Part shown: positions 46,199 to 54,725 of the stretch, one piece after another
How positions within the stretch are numbered: position 1 is the stretch's first letter
Layout of the letters: the number at the start of each line of letters is the position of its first letter
Assembly (NCBI GenBank): GCA_963774455.1
Contig: CAVZFD010000005.1
Span: forward strand, 62,001-126,000
Direction: 5' to 3'
Source of the DNA: DATFVA01 sp963774455
GTDB lineage: Bacteria; Bacteroidota; Ignavibacteria; Ignavibacteriales; Ignavibacteriaceae
DNA length: 64,000 nucleotides
Notes under the pieces: model-generated
Database searches by the model: none
Seen by the model: only the letters and a program-made list of their open reading frames with translations
Told to the model about the DNA's origin: nothing
Translations under genes and position numbers: made by a program

Positions 46199-47089
46199 AT
46201 GGCTCATATACATAACAACATAGACAACCATAACAAAGCATTCGCCATCGGGATTGCACTAAATGTCATCTACATAGCTATAGAAGTTATATACGGTCTT
46301 CTTATTAGTTCTATGGCACTCATCGCAGATGCAGGACACAATTTAAGTGATGTACTGGGTCTGCTTCTTGCCTGGGGGGCAGCCTTCCTGGCTAAAACAC
46401 TTCCTACCAGGGACCGCACATACGGACTAAGGAAATCCACAATACTTGCCGCATTATTCAACGCATTAATTCTCCTTATTGCAGTAGGGGCAATAACCAT
46501 TGAAGCCATAAGAAGACTAATCAGCCCGGAACAGGTCCAGGGAACAACTATGATGATCGTTGCAAGTATAGGAGTAATTATCAATGCAGTTACAGCCTGG
46601 ATGTTTATCAAAGGGAAAGAGAAGGATATTAATATCCGCGGTGCCTACCTTCATATGGCAGCAGATGCTGGTGTATCTGTAGGTGTAGTTGCTGCTGGTT
46701 TACTGATAACTCTTACGGGATGGCTCTGGCTGGATCCGTTAATCAGTCTTGTTATCGTCCTGGTAATTACTATAGGAACGTGGGATCTCCTGAGAGATTC
46801 ATTCCTTATGTCAGTTGATGCAGTACCCAAAGGTATCAGTATAAAAGAGGTTGAAGAACACCTTAAGAAAATTCCCGGAGTTGCTGAAATACATGATTTG
46901 CATATCTGGGCTATGAGTACAACAGAAACAGCACTTACGGTTCACCTCGTTATGCCAGATAAAAACCCAGGGGACTATTTCTTAAAGGGAATATGCGGGG
47001 ATCTGCATGCAAAGTTCGGGATAGGCCACTCAACAATCCAGGTTGAAAAAGACGCACAGGGAGCAAACTGCAGCGTAGACAATGTCTGA
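46199..47089 (+). CDS. Cation diffusion facilitator (Zn2+/Co2+/Cd2+ efflux)
   Basis: A 296-residue CDF transporter with six TM helices. The metal site ligands are in HNLSDVLGLLLAW (HxxxD, helix 2) and HMAADAGVSVGVV (HxxxD, helix 5), and the cytoplasmic C-terminal domain carries GVAEIHDLHIWAMS and HSTIQVEK typical of CzcD/ZitB-like exporters. A His-rich N-terminus (MAHIHNNIDNHN) may help bind metal. Specific metal unknown; Zn2+ most likely. Confidence 0.95.
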   Translation: MAHIHNNIDNHNKAFAIGIALNVIYIAIEVIYGLLISSMALIADAGHNLSDVLGLLLAWGAAFLAKTLPTRDRTYGLRKSTILAALFNALILLIAVGAITIEAIRRLISPEQVQGTTMMIVASIGVIINAVTAWMFIKGKEKDINIRGAYLHMAADAGVSVGVVAAGLLITLTGWLWLDPLISLVIVLVITIGTWDLLRDSFLMSVDAVPKGISIKEVEEHLKKIPGVAEIHDLHIWAMSTTETALTVHLVMPDKNPGDYFLKGICGDLHAKFGIGHSTIQVEKDAQGANCSVDNV

Positions 47090-47223
47090 CAAAATGTTTT
47101 AGGGAAATCCTGATTATCTCTTCTCAATTTCTATAAATTTATCCAAATTGACAGTTATCAAATGCCATTAGAATAGAAATACTATATTATTAATTATTAT
47201 AGGAAAAATTTTGAGGATTATAA

Positions 47224-47976
47224 ATGAACCAATTAGAAAAAAAGGTTGCCGTAATAACCGGCGGAGGATCGGGAATCGGGAAAGCAATTTCGCTCTTATT
47301 CACAAAAGAAGGAGCTAAGGTTGTAGTATCTGATATAGATGAAAAAGGAGGAAAAGAAACCGTCAATATAATTAAATCTAATGGTGGAGAGGCTGTTTTT
47401 ATAAAAGCAGATACATCAAAGCCTGAAGATAACAAAACGCTAATTGAACAAACTATAAAACATTATGGAGGTCTGCATATAGCAGTCAATAATGCTGGTA
47501 TCGGAGGACCAATTAAACCTGTCGGGGAATACCCGCTTGAAGGTTGGGATAAAGTGATCGCAATTAATCTATCAGGTGTATTTTACGGAATGAGATATGA
47601 GATCCCAGCAATGCTTAAGACTGGGGAAGGAAGTATTATAAATATGTCCTCTATTCTTGGCTCAGTGGGTTTTGCCAATTCGGCTGCGTATGTGGCGGCT
47701 AAACATGGTATAGTCGGACTGACAAAAAGTGCTGCTGTCGAATATGCATCGCAAAATATTCGTATAAATTCAATAGGTCCGGGCTTCATATTAACTCCTC
47801 TTATCGAAAAGACCCTGGATGATGAAACAATGAAATACCTTGAAGGAAAACATCCAATGGGAAGGTTAGGGAGTTCTGAAGAAGTTGCGGAACTTACCTT
47901 GTGGCTGGCATCTTCCAGATCCTCTTTTGTCACAGGTTCTTATTATTTGATCGACGGTGGATATACTGCTATTTAA
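47224..47976 (+). CDS. Short-chain dehydrogenase/reductase
   Basis: A 250-residue classical SDR. The cofactor motif is TGGGSGIGKA near the N-terminus, followed by VVSDID (an Asp after strand 2 suggests NAD+ preference), NNAGIGG, catalytic Ser in NMSSILG, and YVAAKHG (YxxxK). The C-terminal tail GSYYLIDGGYTAI is typical. Substrate unknown. It appears monocistronic. Confidence 0.95.
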   Translation: MNQLEKKVAVITGGGSGIGKAISLLFTKEGAKVVVSDIDEKGGKETVNIIKSNGGEAVFIKADTSKPEDNKTLIEQTIKHYGGLHIAVNNAGIGGPIKPVGEYPLEGWDKVIAINLSGVFYGMRYEIPAMLKTGEGSIINMSSILGSVGFANSAAYVAAKHGIVGLTKSAAVEYASQNIRINSIGPGFILTPLIEKTLDDETMKYLEGKHPMGRLGSSEEVAELTLWLASSRSSFVTGSYYLIDGGYTAI

Positions 47977-48101
47977 ATTTCAGTATCCTACAACGCTTCC
48001 ACCTTACTCAGGTTCATTTCTGCACAGTCATATTCGGATGAAATCAGATTTCTTACAGATTTATTGTTTAACGTTGCACAAATGAAAAAGGAGAAAGAGA
48101 A

Positions 48102-48590
48102 ATGAAAAAGATGAATTTCCTGGTGTTATTTATTTTATTTTCTGCTTCTGCAGTAGTAAATGCCCAGGTAAAGGATAGCACCGGGGCTCCGGTAAATGTT
48201 GTTAAGGCATTTCAGACTGCACACCCGCAGGCAACGGATGTTGCTTGGGATAAGGAAGGGTTGAATTATGAAGCGGATTACAAGGAAAACGGCAGTAGTT
48301 ATTCGGTGGTTATCAATAACACGGGTAAAATTCTTGAAACGGAAAGCGAGATTAAAACTACTGATTTACCGGCAGGTGTAATAAAGTATATCAATGATAA
48401 CTATTCAGGATATACTATTTCAGGTGCTGCAAAAATTGTTGACGTTAAAGGTAATGTGAAATATGAAGCAGAGATAAAAAAGGGTAATTCCTCGAAGGAT
48501 GTAATGTTTGACAAGGATGGACAGCCTTTGAAGCAAGCTAAAGAGAAAAATGAAAACAAAGAGGAAGAAGAAGATAACGATCAGGACTGA
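48102..48590 (+). CDS. Exported PepSY-like (DUF2874) protein
   Basis: The 162-residue protein has a signal peptide (about 1-22, cleavage near VNAQ) followed by two tandem PepSY-like modules: AFQTAHPQATDVAWDKEG...YEADYKENG and YINDNYSGYTISGAAKIVDVKGNVKYEAEIKKG. The C-terminal tail is highly acidic and repetitive (KEEEEDNDQD). Such proteins are common in Bacteroidota and have no defined role. A terminator follows directly. Confidence 0.82.
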   Translation: MKKMNFLVLFILFSASAVVNAQVKDSTGAPVNVVKAFQTAHPQATDVAWDKEGLNYEADYKENGSSYSVVINNTGKILETESEIKTTDLPAGVIKYINDNYSGYTISGAAKIVDVKGNVKYEAEIKKGNSSKDVMFDKDGQPLKQAKEKNENKEEEEDNDQD

Positions 48591-48616
48591 TTATTTTCTG
48601 TAATTCCCGAATTAAG

Positions 48617-48648
48617 GGTGACCTCATTTTCAAGGTCACCTTTTTTTT
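48617..48648 (+). terminator. Rho-independent terminator
   Basis: Seven-base-pair stem GGTGACC / GGTCACC with a 10-nt loop, followed by eight T residues, immediately after the PepSY-like gene. Confidence 0.92.
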
Positions 48649-48751
48649 CAACCCCACTTAGTGTAATATATTTCACTTCCGCTTAAAATATCACCTAAAT
48701 ACCTACATTTTTATTGATCAGCAAAAGTTATTAGACTAAATTGCATATGCA

Positions 48752-49612
48752 ATGCAGAAAATTTCTTTTGCGAAGATGAGTGGTGCGGGTAATGATTTTA
48801 TCCTTATTTATAAGGATTCCCACCCCGATTTAGTTCTTTCTAATAAATTGGTTCAGAAACTTTGCGACAGGCACAATGGTATTGGTGCCGACGGTATAAT
48901 CACTATTTCAGGATCAAATGATTATGATTTTGTTATGGAATATTATAATGCCGACGGATCCACCGGAAGTCTATGCGGAAACGGAGCCAGATGTGCATTA
49001 ACCTACGCTGCGAGGGTTTTCAGGCTGAATGATGGAGTTAGTTTTTTATCTAACGGTACAGAATATCGCGGAGAAATACTTGAAAATTCTGTTAGTTTTT
49101 ATTTCAATGAACCTACATATCTGAAACGGAACTTTAAGGTTAAGGCCGGCGGACAGCTGATTACAGCGGATTATATAAATACGGGTTCACCTCACGTGGT
49201 AATATACATAAATGAAATTATGAAGGATCCCGCAAAACCCACTTCACCTTACACTGAGTTATCCGAAGTTCCCGTGTCTTCGCTGGGAAAAGAAATACGT
49301 TTTCTTCCTGAATTTTCACCGGAAGGAACTAATGTAAATTTTATTGACAGTGGGGAAGGGAAATTGAAGATCAGGACGTATGAACGAGGAGTAGAAAACG
49401 AAACCCTTGCCTGCGGAACAGGAGCGGCGGCATCTGCATTGATTAGCTTTTTCAGGAATGAACTTAAACCTCCTGTAAGATTAATTACATACGGGCGTGA
49501 TGAATTAATTGTTGATTTTAAATTTGAAGATGAAAAGATAAAAGAATTATCTTTGAAAGGTCCGGTTAAAACTACTTTTACCGGGGAGTTTTTGCTAAAT
49601 AATTATCTATAA
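48752..49612 (+). CDS. dapF: Diaminopimelate epimerase
   Basis: DapF interconverts LL- and meso-diaminopimelate for lysine and peptidoglycan synthesis without a cofactor. Both catalytic cysteines are visible: SLCGNGARC (near residue 75) and LACGTGAAAS (near residue 222). The MSGAGNDFI opening and GTNVNFID are typical. The 286-residue length is standard. A possible promoter (TTG at 48714 and TAAATTG at 48737) is so close that the mRNA would be nearly leaderless. Confidence 0.97.
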   Translation: MQKISFAKMSGAGNDFILIYKDSHPDLVLSNKLVQKLCDRHNGIGADGIITISGSNDYDFVMEYYNADGSTGSLCGNGARCALTYAARVFRLNDGVSFLSNGTEYRGEILENSVSFYFNEPTYLKRNFKVKAGGQLITADYINTGSPHVVIYINEIMKDPAKPTSPYTELSEVPVSSLGKEIRFLPEFSPEGTNVNFIDSGEGKLKIRTYERGVENETLACGTGAAASALISFFRNELKPPVRLITYGRDELIVDFKFEDEKIKELSLKGPVKTTFTGEFLLNNYL

Positions 49613-49627
49613 ATGTCTGGAGCGTAA

Positions 49628-49945
49628 ATGCCAAAAGTTATTTTCACAATTGAATATGAAATCCCTGCCGAAAAGAAGGATGATTACCTTTCAGTGATTA
49701 AAGAACTGAAAAGTCTCCTTAATACTGAAGGGCTGGAAAATTATTCTGTTTATGAGACAAAAGGTAAGATCCATCACTACCAGGAACAGTATACTTTTAA
49801 TTCCGTTGAAGCATATGAAGCTTTCGATGATGATCAGAGTGAGAGAATAAATATCCTTATAAATAAACTGAACGAGATGACCGTTGGGGGAACTACAAAG
49901 TATACAACCCTCTACGAAATGCTCGATAACAATTCACAGGCTTAG
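49628..49945 (+). CDS. Small alpha/beta-barrel-like hypothetical protein
   Basis: A 105-residue soluble protein starting 15 bp after dapF, so probably co-transcribed. The opening VIFTIEYEIPAEKKDDYLSVIKELKSLL and the pattern of short strands and helices resemble dimeric alpha-beta barrel (ABM-like) folds. No catalytic residue can be assigned. Confidence 0.65.
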   Translation: MPKVIFTIEYEIPAEKKDDYLSVIKELKSLLNTEGLENYSVYETKGKIHHYQEQYTFNSVEAYEAFDDDQSERINILINKLNEMTVGGTTKYTTLYEMLDNNSQA

Positions 49946-50069
49946 GCGGCTGCCAAGGCCGCTCATTCCTCTTAAGGGGCACTCACAGTTATTGCCTTTT
50001 ATAAATGTCAACAAAAAATTATTATTTTAACCATACAAATAATAATATACTAATTATTACGGCGTTTAC

Positions 50070-50945
50070 ATGAATAAATCCCTGCACCGTATTTATGTAG
50101 TTCTTTTTATTGTGGTCGGTATCGGAGTAACCCTTCTACTCGGCGTTTACGGCTACCAGTATTATACTACTCCTATCGAAGAAAGGTTTTTTCAGCCACA
50201 TTACGATTTGCTTAAACCAAGCGGAATACTGGGACATGGCCTTGGAATACTTGGCAGCCTTATGATGATCTTTGGAGTAGCTCTTTATATGGTAAGGAAA
50301 AGAGTAAGGCGCTTCTTCAATTTAGGATTCCTTAAGCACTGGCTCGAGTTTCATATTTTTCTGTGTACAGTAGGACCAATTCTCGTTCTCTATCATACTG
50401 CATTCAAATTCGGCGGTATAGTGGCGGTAAGTTTCTGGAGCATGGTGGCGGTGGTTGCAAGCGGTGTTGTGGGAAGGTTTATTTATGTGCAGATTCCAAG
50501 AACGATCCAGGGAAAGGAGCTCGGTGTGAATGAATTGAATGAAATGAATGAGGATCTCACTCACAGACTGAGGACAGAATACTCGATAAATGGCAATATA
50601 TTATCAAAACTTGAGAAACATTCTCATATTGATAAATATAAGCAGGTTGGGTTTGGAACGAGTTTTGCTATGATGATACAGGACTATTTCGGCACACACT
50701 CAGTTCTGCATCAAATAAAACGGGAATTGAGGCATTTAAACCTCAAAGGTGAAAGAGAGAAGGAAATTCTGAGGATTTCCAAAGCCAAACTCACTCTTTC
50801 CCGCAAAATAGGGATGCTACGGACTACGCAAAAATTGTTCAGGTACTGGCATATTGTGCACCTGCCGTTTGCTATTACTATGTTCGTTATAATGTTTGTT
50901 CATATCGCAGTCACTATTATTTTTGGATATAAGTGGATTTTTTAG
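50070..50945 (+). CDS. Probable di-heme b-type membrane cytochrome
   Basis: The 291-residue protein has about five membrane helices (roughly 8-30, 53-76, 92-112, 115-140, 262-288). Helix 3 has His95 and His109, helix 5 has His264 and His278: two H-X13-H pairs, the spacing with which ferric-reductase/NOX-type proteins hold two stacked b hemes across the membrane. His56 and His261 are further candidates. A charged cytoplasmic loop (about 143-258) separates helices 4 and 5. I recognise no named family. It begins the redox cluster, and the next gene overlaps it or starts 8 bp after it, so it may pass electrons between the cytoplasmic flavoprotein and periplasmic cytochromes. Confidence 0.72.
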   Translation: MNKSLHRIYVVLFIVVGIGVTLLLGVYGYQYYTTPIEERFFQPHYDLLKPSGILGHGLGILGSLMMIFGVALYMVRKRVRRFFNLGFLKHWLEFHIFLCTVGPILVLYHTAFKFGGIVAVSFWSMVAVVASGVVGRFIYVQIPRTIQGKELGVNELNEMNEDLTHRLRTEYSINGNILSKLEKHSHIDKYKQVGFGTSFAMMIQDYFGTHSVLHQIKRELRHLNLKGEREKEILRISKAKLTLSRKIGMLRTTQKLFRYWHIVHLPFAITMFVIMFVHIAVTIIFGYKWIF

Positions 50946-51556
50946 GAGGAAAGTTGAAGTTCAGAATAGCATATTTGTACATAATACTAGGCCTTGGAGT
51001 TGTGATAACGCTGATACTTCTGTCAGGAGGAAAGAGTAATAATGAACCTGCTGCAGGAAATATTGAGAATCAGCAACTGCCAAACGATGAAATACATAAG
51101 GGTCTTGGGAATCCGGGAGGAAGCAATCCTTCAAAAAGCAATGTATCAAAAGAATTTTATGACAAAATGGATATGCTGAAGCAAGAAGTGGATGCTAATC
51201 CGAAGGATACTGCTAAAATTAAACAATATGCAGATTTTATCGCGGCCGCTCATAAACCGGAACAGGCTATCCCTTATTATGAAAATATTCTTAAGGTGGA
51301 TCCTGAAAGGAATGATGTCCTATTCAGCCTGTCAATGATTTATTTTACCCAGCAGAATTATACTAAAGCTGAAGAATATACAATCCGCATTTTAAACAAC
51401 AATAAGAATAATACCCAGGCTATGTACAACCTTGGTGCAATAGCCGCAAGCAAGGGTGATAAAGCGAGAGCAAAAGAAATCTGGACTAAACTGGTTTCCT
51501 CATACCCGGGGGATGAAGCGGCAGAGCTCGCAAAATCTTCCCTGGAAAAACTGTAG
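50933..51556 (+). CDS. Membrane-anchored tetratricopeptide repeat protein
   Basis: The 207-residue product has a signal anchor (about 10-30) and two to three TPR repeats in the C-terminal half (PEQAIPYYENILKVDPERNDVLFSLSMIYFTQQNYTKAEEY..., NTQAMYNLGAIAASKGDKARAKEIW). It is likely periplasmic and anchored to the inner membrane. The long frame starts at GTG 50933, overlapping the upstream stop; TTG at 50954, just after AGGAGG (50944-50949), is a good alternative. TPR proteins often scaffold cytochrome assembly or complexes, so a role in building the adjacent redox system is plausible. Confidence 0.82.
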   Translation: MDFLGGKLKFRIAYLYIILGLGVVITLILLSGGKSNNEPAAGNIENQQLPNDEIHKGLGNPGGSNPSKSNVSKEFYDKMDMLKQEVDANPKDTAKIKQYADFIAAAHKPEQAIPYYENILKVDPERNDVLFSLSMIYFTQQNYTKAEEYTIRILNNNKNNTQAMYNLGAIAASKGDKARAKEIWTKLVSSYPGDEAAELAKSSLEKL

Positions 51557-51570
51557 GCACAATTCCACAA

Positions 51571-51704
51571 GCCCGGTGTGGCGATAAAAGGCCCAATGTG
51601 ACAACAGCAGTGCGATAATATCAAACTCAGAGTAATATTGATAGCTCAGTGTGATTTTTACAAAGTCACTGTGACACTAATAAGTTCCTGGTAACACTAT
51701 TATT
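51571..51704. repeat. Degenerate ~20-bp tandem array of TGTGA-like motifs
   Basis: Upstream of the FAD oxidoreductase, TGTG(A/G)-type motifs recur about every 20 bp at 51577, 51597, (51611), 51631, 51650, 51670 and 51690, inside units such as CTCAGTGTGATTTTTACAAA and GTCACTGTGACACTAATAAG. TGTGA is the half-site of CRP/FNR-family regulators, and GTCACTGTGAC is palindromic. It may be an operator array or just a decayed tandem repeat. Confidence 0.5.
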
Positions 51705-51724
51705 TTATCAAGTAGCTAAATGCA

Positions 51725-53062
51725 ATGGAAGTTATCCTTGAAAATATTGCCGCTTATTCGATCATCCTTGTGGTAATGTTTATAGTTTTGTTTTTCTATC
51801 TAAGCAGCTATAAAAAAAGAACGAAGATAACCACACAAAAGATCGAGAGAGCTAAAGAACTGGGATTTCACGAACCGGTTTCACTACACCCTGTTGTAGA
51901 TCTCGAAACCTGCATAGGGAGCGGAGCCTGTGTAGCTGCATGTCCCGAAAAAGATATACTGGGGATTGTCAGCGGTCAGGCATATACCATAAATGCTTCA
52001 AGATGCGTGGGTCACGGTGCTTGTTTTCATGCCTGTCCTATGCAGGCTATATCCTTATGTATCGGTACTGAAAAAAGGGGAGTAGAACTTCCCCACCTCA
52101 GCCCTGAATTTGAAACAAATATTCCCGGTGTATTCATAGCCGGTGAGCTTGGAGGAATGGGATTAATAAAGAACGCTGTTGAACAGGGAAAACAGACAGT
52201 TGAGTTTCTTTCCAAAAAAATAAAAAGCAATCATAAGGCACAATATGATGTTGCCATTGTTGGTGCCGGACCTGCAGGAATATCTGCTACGCTTTCCGCG
52301 GCAAAAACAGGTCTCCGCTACCTAACCCTTGAGCAGGACAGCCTTGGCGGAACAGTTTTTAATTTTCCCCGCGCTAAAATAGTGATGACCTCATCAATGG
52401 AGCTGCCTTTATACGGAAAAGTTAAACTATCAGAAACCTCAAAAACAGAGTTGCTAAAACTCTGGATGCAGGCGATTACACAAAACAATATTAAGATAAA
52501 TGAACAGGAAAAAGTTATAGGTATTGAGAAAGAAGGAGATTTCTTTAGGATAAAAACTTCTAAAGGTGAATATTCTGCTAAAACAATAATTCTATCGATA
52601 GGAAGACGGGGTTCTCCAAGGAAGCTGGGGGTACCAGGAGAGGAAAAAGAAAAAGTCGCATACCGTCTACTTGAGCCTGAGCTGATACATAATAAAAAAG
52701 TGCTTGTTGTGGGAGGCGGGGATTCGGCCGTTGAGAATGCACTTCTGCTTGCAGATGAAGGCAACGAGGTGACCTTGAGTTACCGCAATGAATCATTCTC
52801 AAGATTGAAACCAAAAAACCTTGAGAGAGTCGGAAGAGCGATTCAAAAAAGAGGAATCAGGACAATCTTCAATTCGAATGTTAAGGAGATACTGGATGAT
52901 ATGGTTATTCTGGCTGTTGAAGGGAAAGAGAACTTTGTGAATCTCAAGAATGACCTTGTATATATTTTTGCAGGAGGAGAGCTTCCGTCAAAATTCCTTG
53001 AAAAAATCGGGATAACGATAACTAAAAAATTCGGTGAAGCAATCCTGAAGCACGAAAACTGA
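51725..53062 (+). CDS. Membrane-anchored FAD-dependent oxidoreductase with N-terminal iron-sulfur domain
   Basis: The 445-residue protein has an N-terminal TM helix (about 9-27) followed by basic KKRTK, placing the rest in the cytoplasm. A ferredoxin-like domain follows (Cys63, Cys69, Cys73 and Cys94, Cys100, Cys104). In both motifs the usual second Cys is replaced (Ser66 and His97). The flavoprotein part resembles thioredoxin reductase: GAGPAGISA for FAD near residue 178 and GGGDSAVENALLLADEG for NAD(P) near 330. It may feed electrons from NAD(P)H to the membrane, or the reverse. It is 14 bp upstream of the first multiheme cytochrome. Confidence 0.88.
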   Translation: MEVILENIAAYSIILVVMFIVLFFYLSSYKKRTKITTQKIERAKELGFHEPVSLHPVVDLETCIGSGACVAACPEKDILGIVSGQAYTINASRCVGHGACFHACPMQAISLCIGTEKRGVELPHLSPEFETNIPGVFIAGELGGMGLIKNAVEQGKQTVEFLSKKIKSNHKAQYDVAIVGAGPAGISATLSAAKTGLRYLTLEQDSLGGTVFNFPRAKIVMTSSMELPLYGKVKLSETSKTELLKLWMQAITQNNIKINEQEKVIGIEKEGDFFRIKTSKGEYSAKTIILSIGRRGSPRKLGVPGEEKEKVAYRLLEPELIHNKKVLVVGGGDSAVENALLLADEGNEVTLSYRNESFSRLKPKNLERVGRAIQKRGIRTIFNSNVKEILDDMVILAVEGKENFVNLKNDLVYIFAGGELPSKFLEKIGITITKKFGEAILKHEN

Positions 53063-53075
53063 CATACTTAAGTAT

Positions 53076-54725
53076 TTGGATCATTTTTGTAAATCATCAA
53101 CAATTGGAATCTGCCTGTTGAATTATTCAATACGAAAATTATCATACCTAACCTGCAAAATATTAGTAGTATTTCTATTTTTTATTTCTCCTGTTTACGG
53201 CCAGATTTCTCCCGGTGACCTCACAACTGCTCATGCAAAGTTTGAGGGGATCAGCAACTGTACAAAATGTCACGTTTTGGGAAAACAGGTGCAGGTTTCA
53301 AAGTGCCTCGACTGTCATACTGAAATAAAAAAGCTTATTGATGAAAACAGGGGATACCATTCAATCGGTGAAGTCAAAAAGAAAGAGTGCTGGGCGTGCC
53401 ATAGCGAACATCATGGAAGAAAATTCAGGATAGTGATCTTCGACCGGGATACTTTTGATCATTTAAAAACCGGCTTCAGGCTTACTGGCAAACATTCACA
53501 AATAAAATGTAATGACTGTCATAAGCAGGAATTCATTCAAATGCATGAAGTGCTTAATAGAAGAAATACGTTGTTGGGACTGAACCAGACTTGTATAAGC
53601 TGCCATGAGGATACTCACAAGGGTTCGCTGGGAGGTAAATGTACAGACTGCCACAATACTACCACTTTTAATAAGGTCGAAAATTTCGATCATTCAAAAG
53701 CGGCTTTCAAACTTACCGGTGCTCATCTAAATGTTACCTGCAATAAATGCCATCCCGCACAGGTTGTCAAAGGTAAACAGATGCTGAAATTAAAAGGAAT
53801 TGCATTCACTAGCTGTGTAAACTGCCATAAGGATGTACACTTCGGGAAGTTTGGAAATGACTGTCAAAATTGTCATTATACGACAGGTTTTAAAAATGTA
53901 AATCAAAAAGCATTTGATCATAATAAGACAAATTACCCGCTTTTAGGCAAACATCAGTTCGTGAACTGTTCAAAATGCCATGGTAATAACCTCAGCTCAA
54001 AACCCCGGCATCAAAATTGTGTCGATTGTCATACCGATTATCATAATGGTGAATTTACTGAAGGAGCCGGAATAAGAGATTGCTCAGCCTGCCACAACCT
54101 GAACGGTTTCAGTCCTTCTGCCTTCACTATTAAAGAACACGATAAAATAGAATTTAGATTGACAGGAGCGCACCTGGCGGTTCCCTGCAAATCGTGTCAT
54201 TACAAAACGGAGAAATGGCATTTCAGAAATATAGGGGTAAAATGCATTGATTGTCATAGAAACGTTCATGGCACTGAAATAACAAGTAAATTTATGCAAG
54301 ATAATAATTGTTCAGCCTGTCACTTTACAGATGGCTGGAATACTATTAAATTTGATCATGCTCTTACAACCTTCACCCTCGAAGGTAAGCATAAAGATGT
54401 GGAATGCGGGAGATGTCATTATAAAGAGGAGAATCCAGGAAGTAAGGTTTTCCATTTTGTTACACTAGATTCGAAGTGTGAAAGCTGCCATAAGGATATA
54501 CATTTTGGTCAGTTTATAGAGAACGGTAATTCAAACTGCACAAGATGCCATAATTTTAATAACTGGAAGCCTGAAAAATTTGATCATAATAAAACAAGAT
54601 TTTCCTTAGAGGGAGCTCATCAGAAGCTGGAATGCTCCCGTTGTCATCCGGTTGTAACTAAAATTAAAGACCAATACATCAAATTTAAGTTAGAAGATTT
54701 CAGATGCGCATCCTGTCATTCATAA
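53076..54725 (+). CDS. Periplasmic multiheme cytochrome c with 20 CXXCH motifs
   Basis: I count 20 CXXCH heme-attachment motifs in 549 residues, about one per 27 residues. They recur in modules of the form F-D-H-x4-F-x-L-x-G-x-H-x5-C-x2-C-H, where the extra His residues could be distal axial ligands. The N-terminal hydrophobic stretch (about 29-41, cleavage near VYGQ) exports the protein to the periplasm, where c hemes are attached. The 53076 start is TTG; a TTG at 53118 gives a more compact signal peptide. The last 22 bp overlap the next gene, so the two cytochromes are translationally coupled. Confidence 0.93.
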   Translation: MDHFCKSSTIGICLLNYSIRKLSYLTCKILVVFLFFISPVYGQISPGDLTTAHAKFEGISNCTKCHVLGKQVQVSKCLDCHTEIKKLIDENRGYHSIGEVKKKECWACHSEHHGRKFRIVIFDRDTFDHLKTGFRLTGKHSQIKCNDCHKQEFIQMHEVLNRRNTLLGLNQTCISCHEDTHKGSLGGKCTDCHNTTTFNKVENFDHSKAAFKLTGAHLNVTCNKCHPAQVVKGKQMLKLKGIAFTSCVNCHKDVHFGKFGNDCQNCHYTTGFKNVNQKAFDHNKTNYPLLGKHQFVNCSKCHGNNLSSKPRHQNCVDCHTDYHNGEFTEGAGIRDCSACHNLNGFSPSAFTIKEHDKIEFRLTGAHLAVPCKSCHYKTEKWHFRNIGVKCIDCHRNVHGTEITSKFMQDNNCSACHFTDGWNTIKFDHALTTFTLEGKHKDVECGRCHYKEENPGSKVFHFVTLDSKCESCHKDIHFGQFIENGNSNCTRCHNFNNWKPEKFDHNKTRFSLEGAHQKLECSRCHPVVTKIKDQYIKFKLEDFRCASCHS

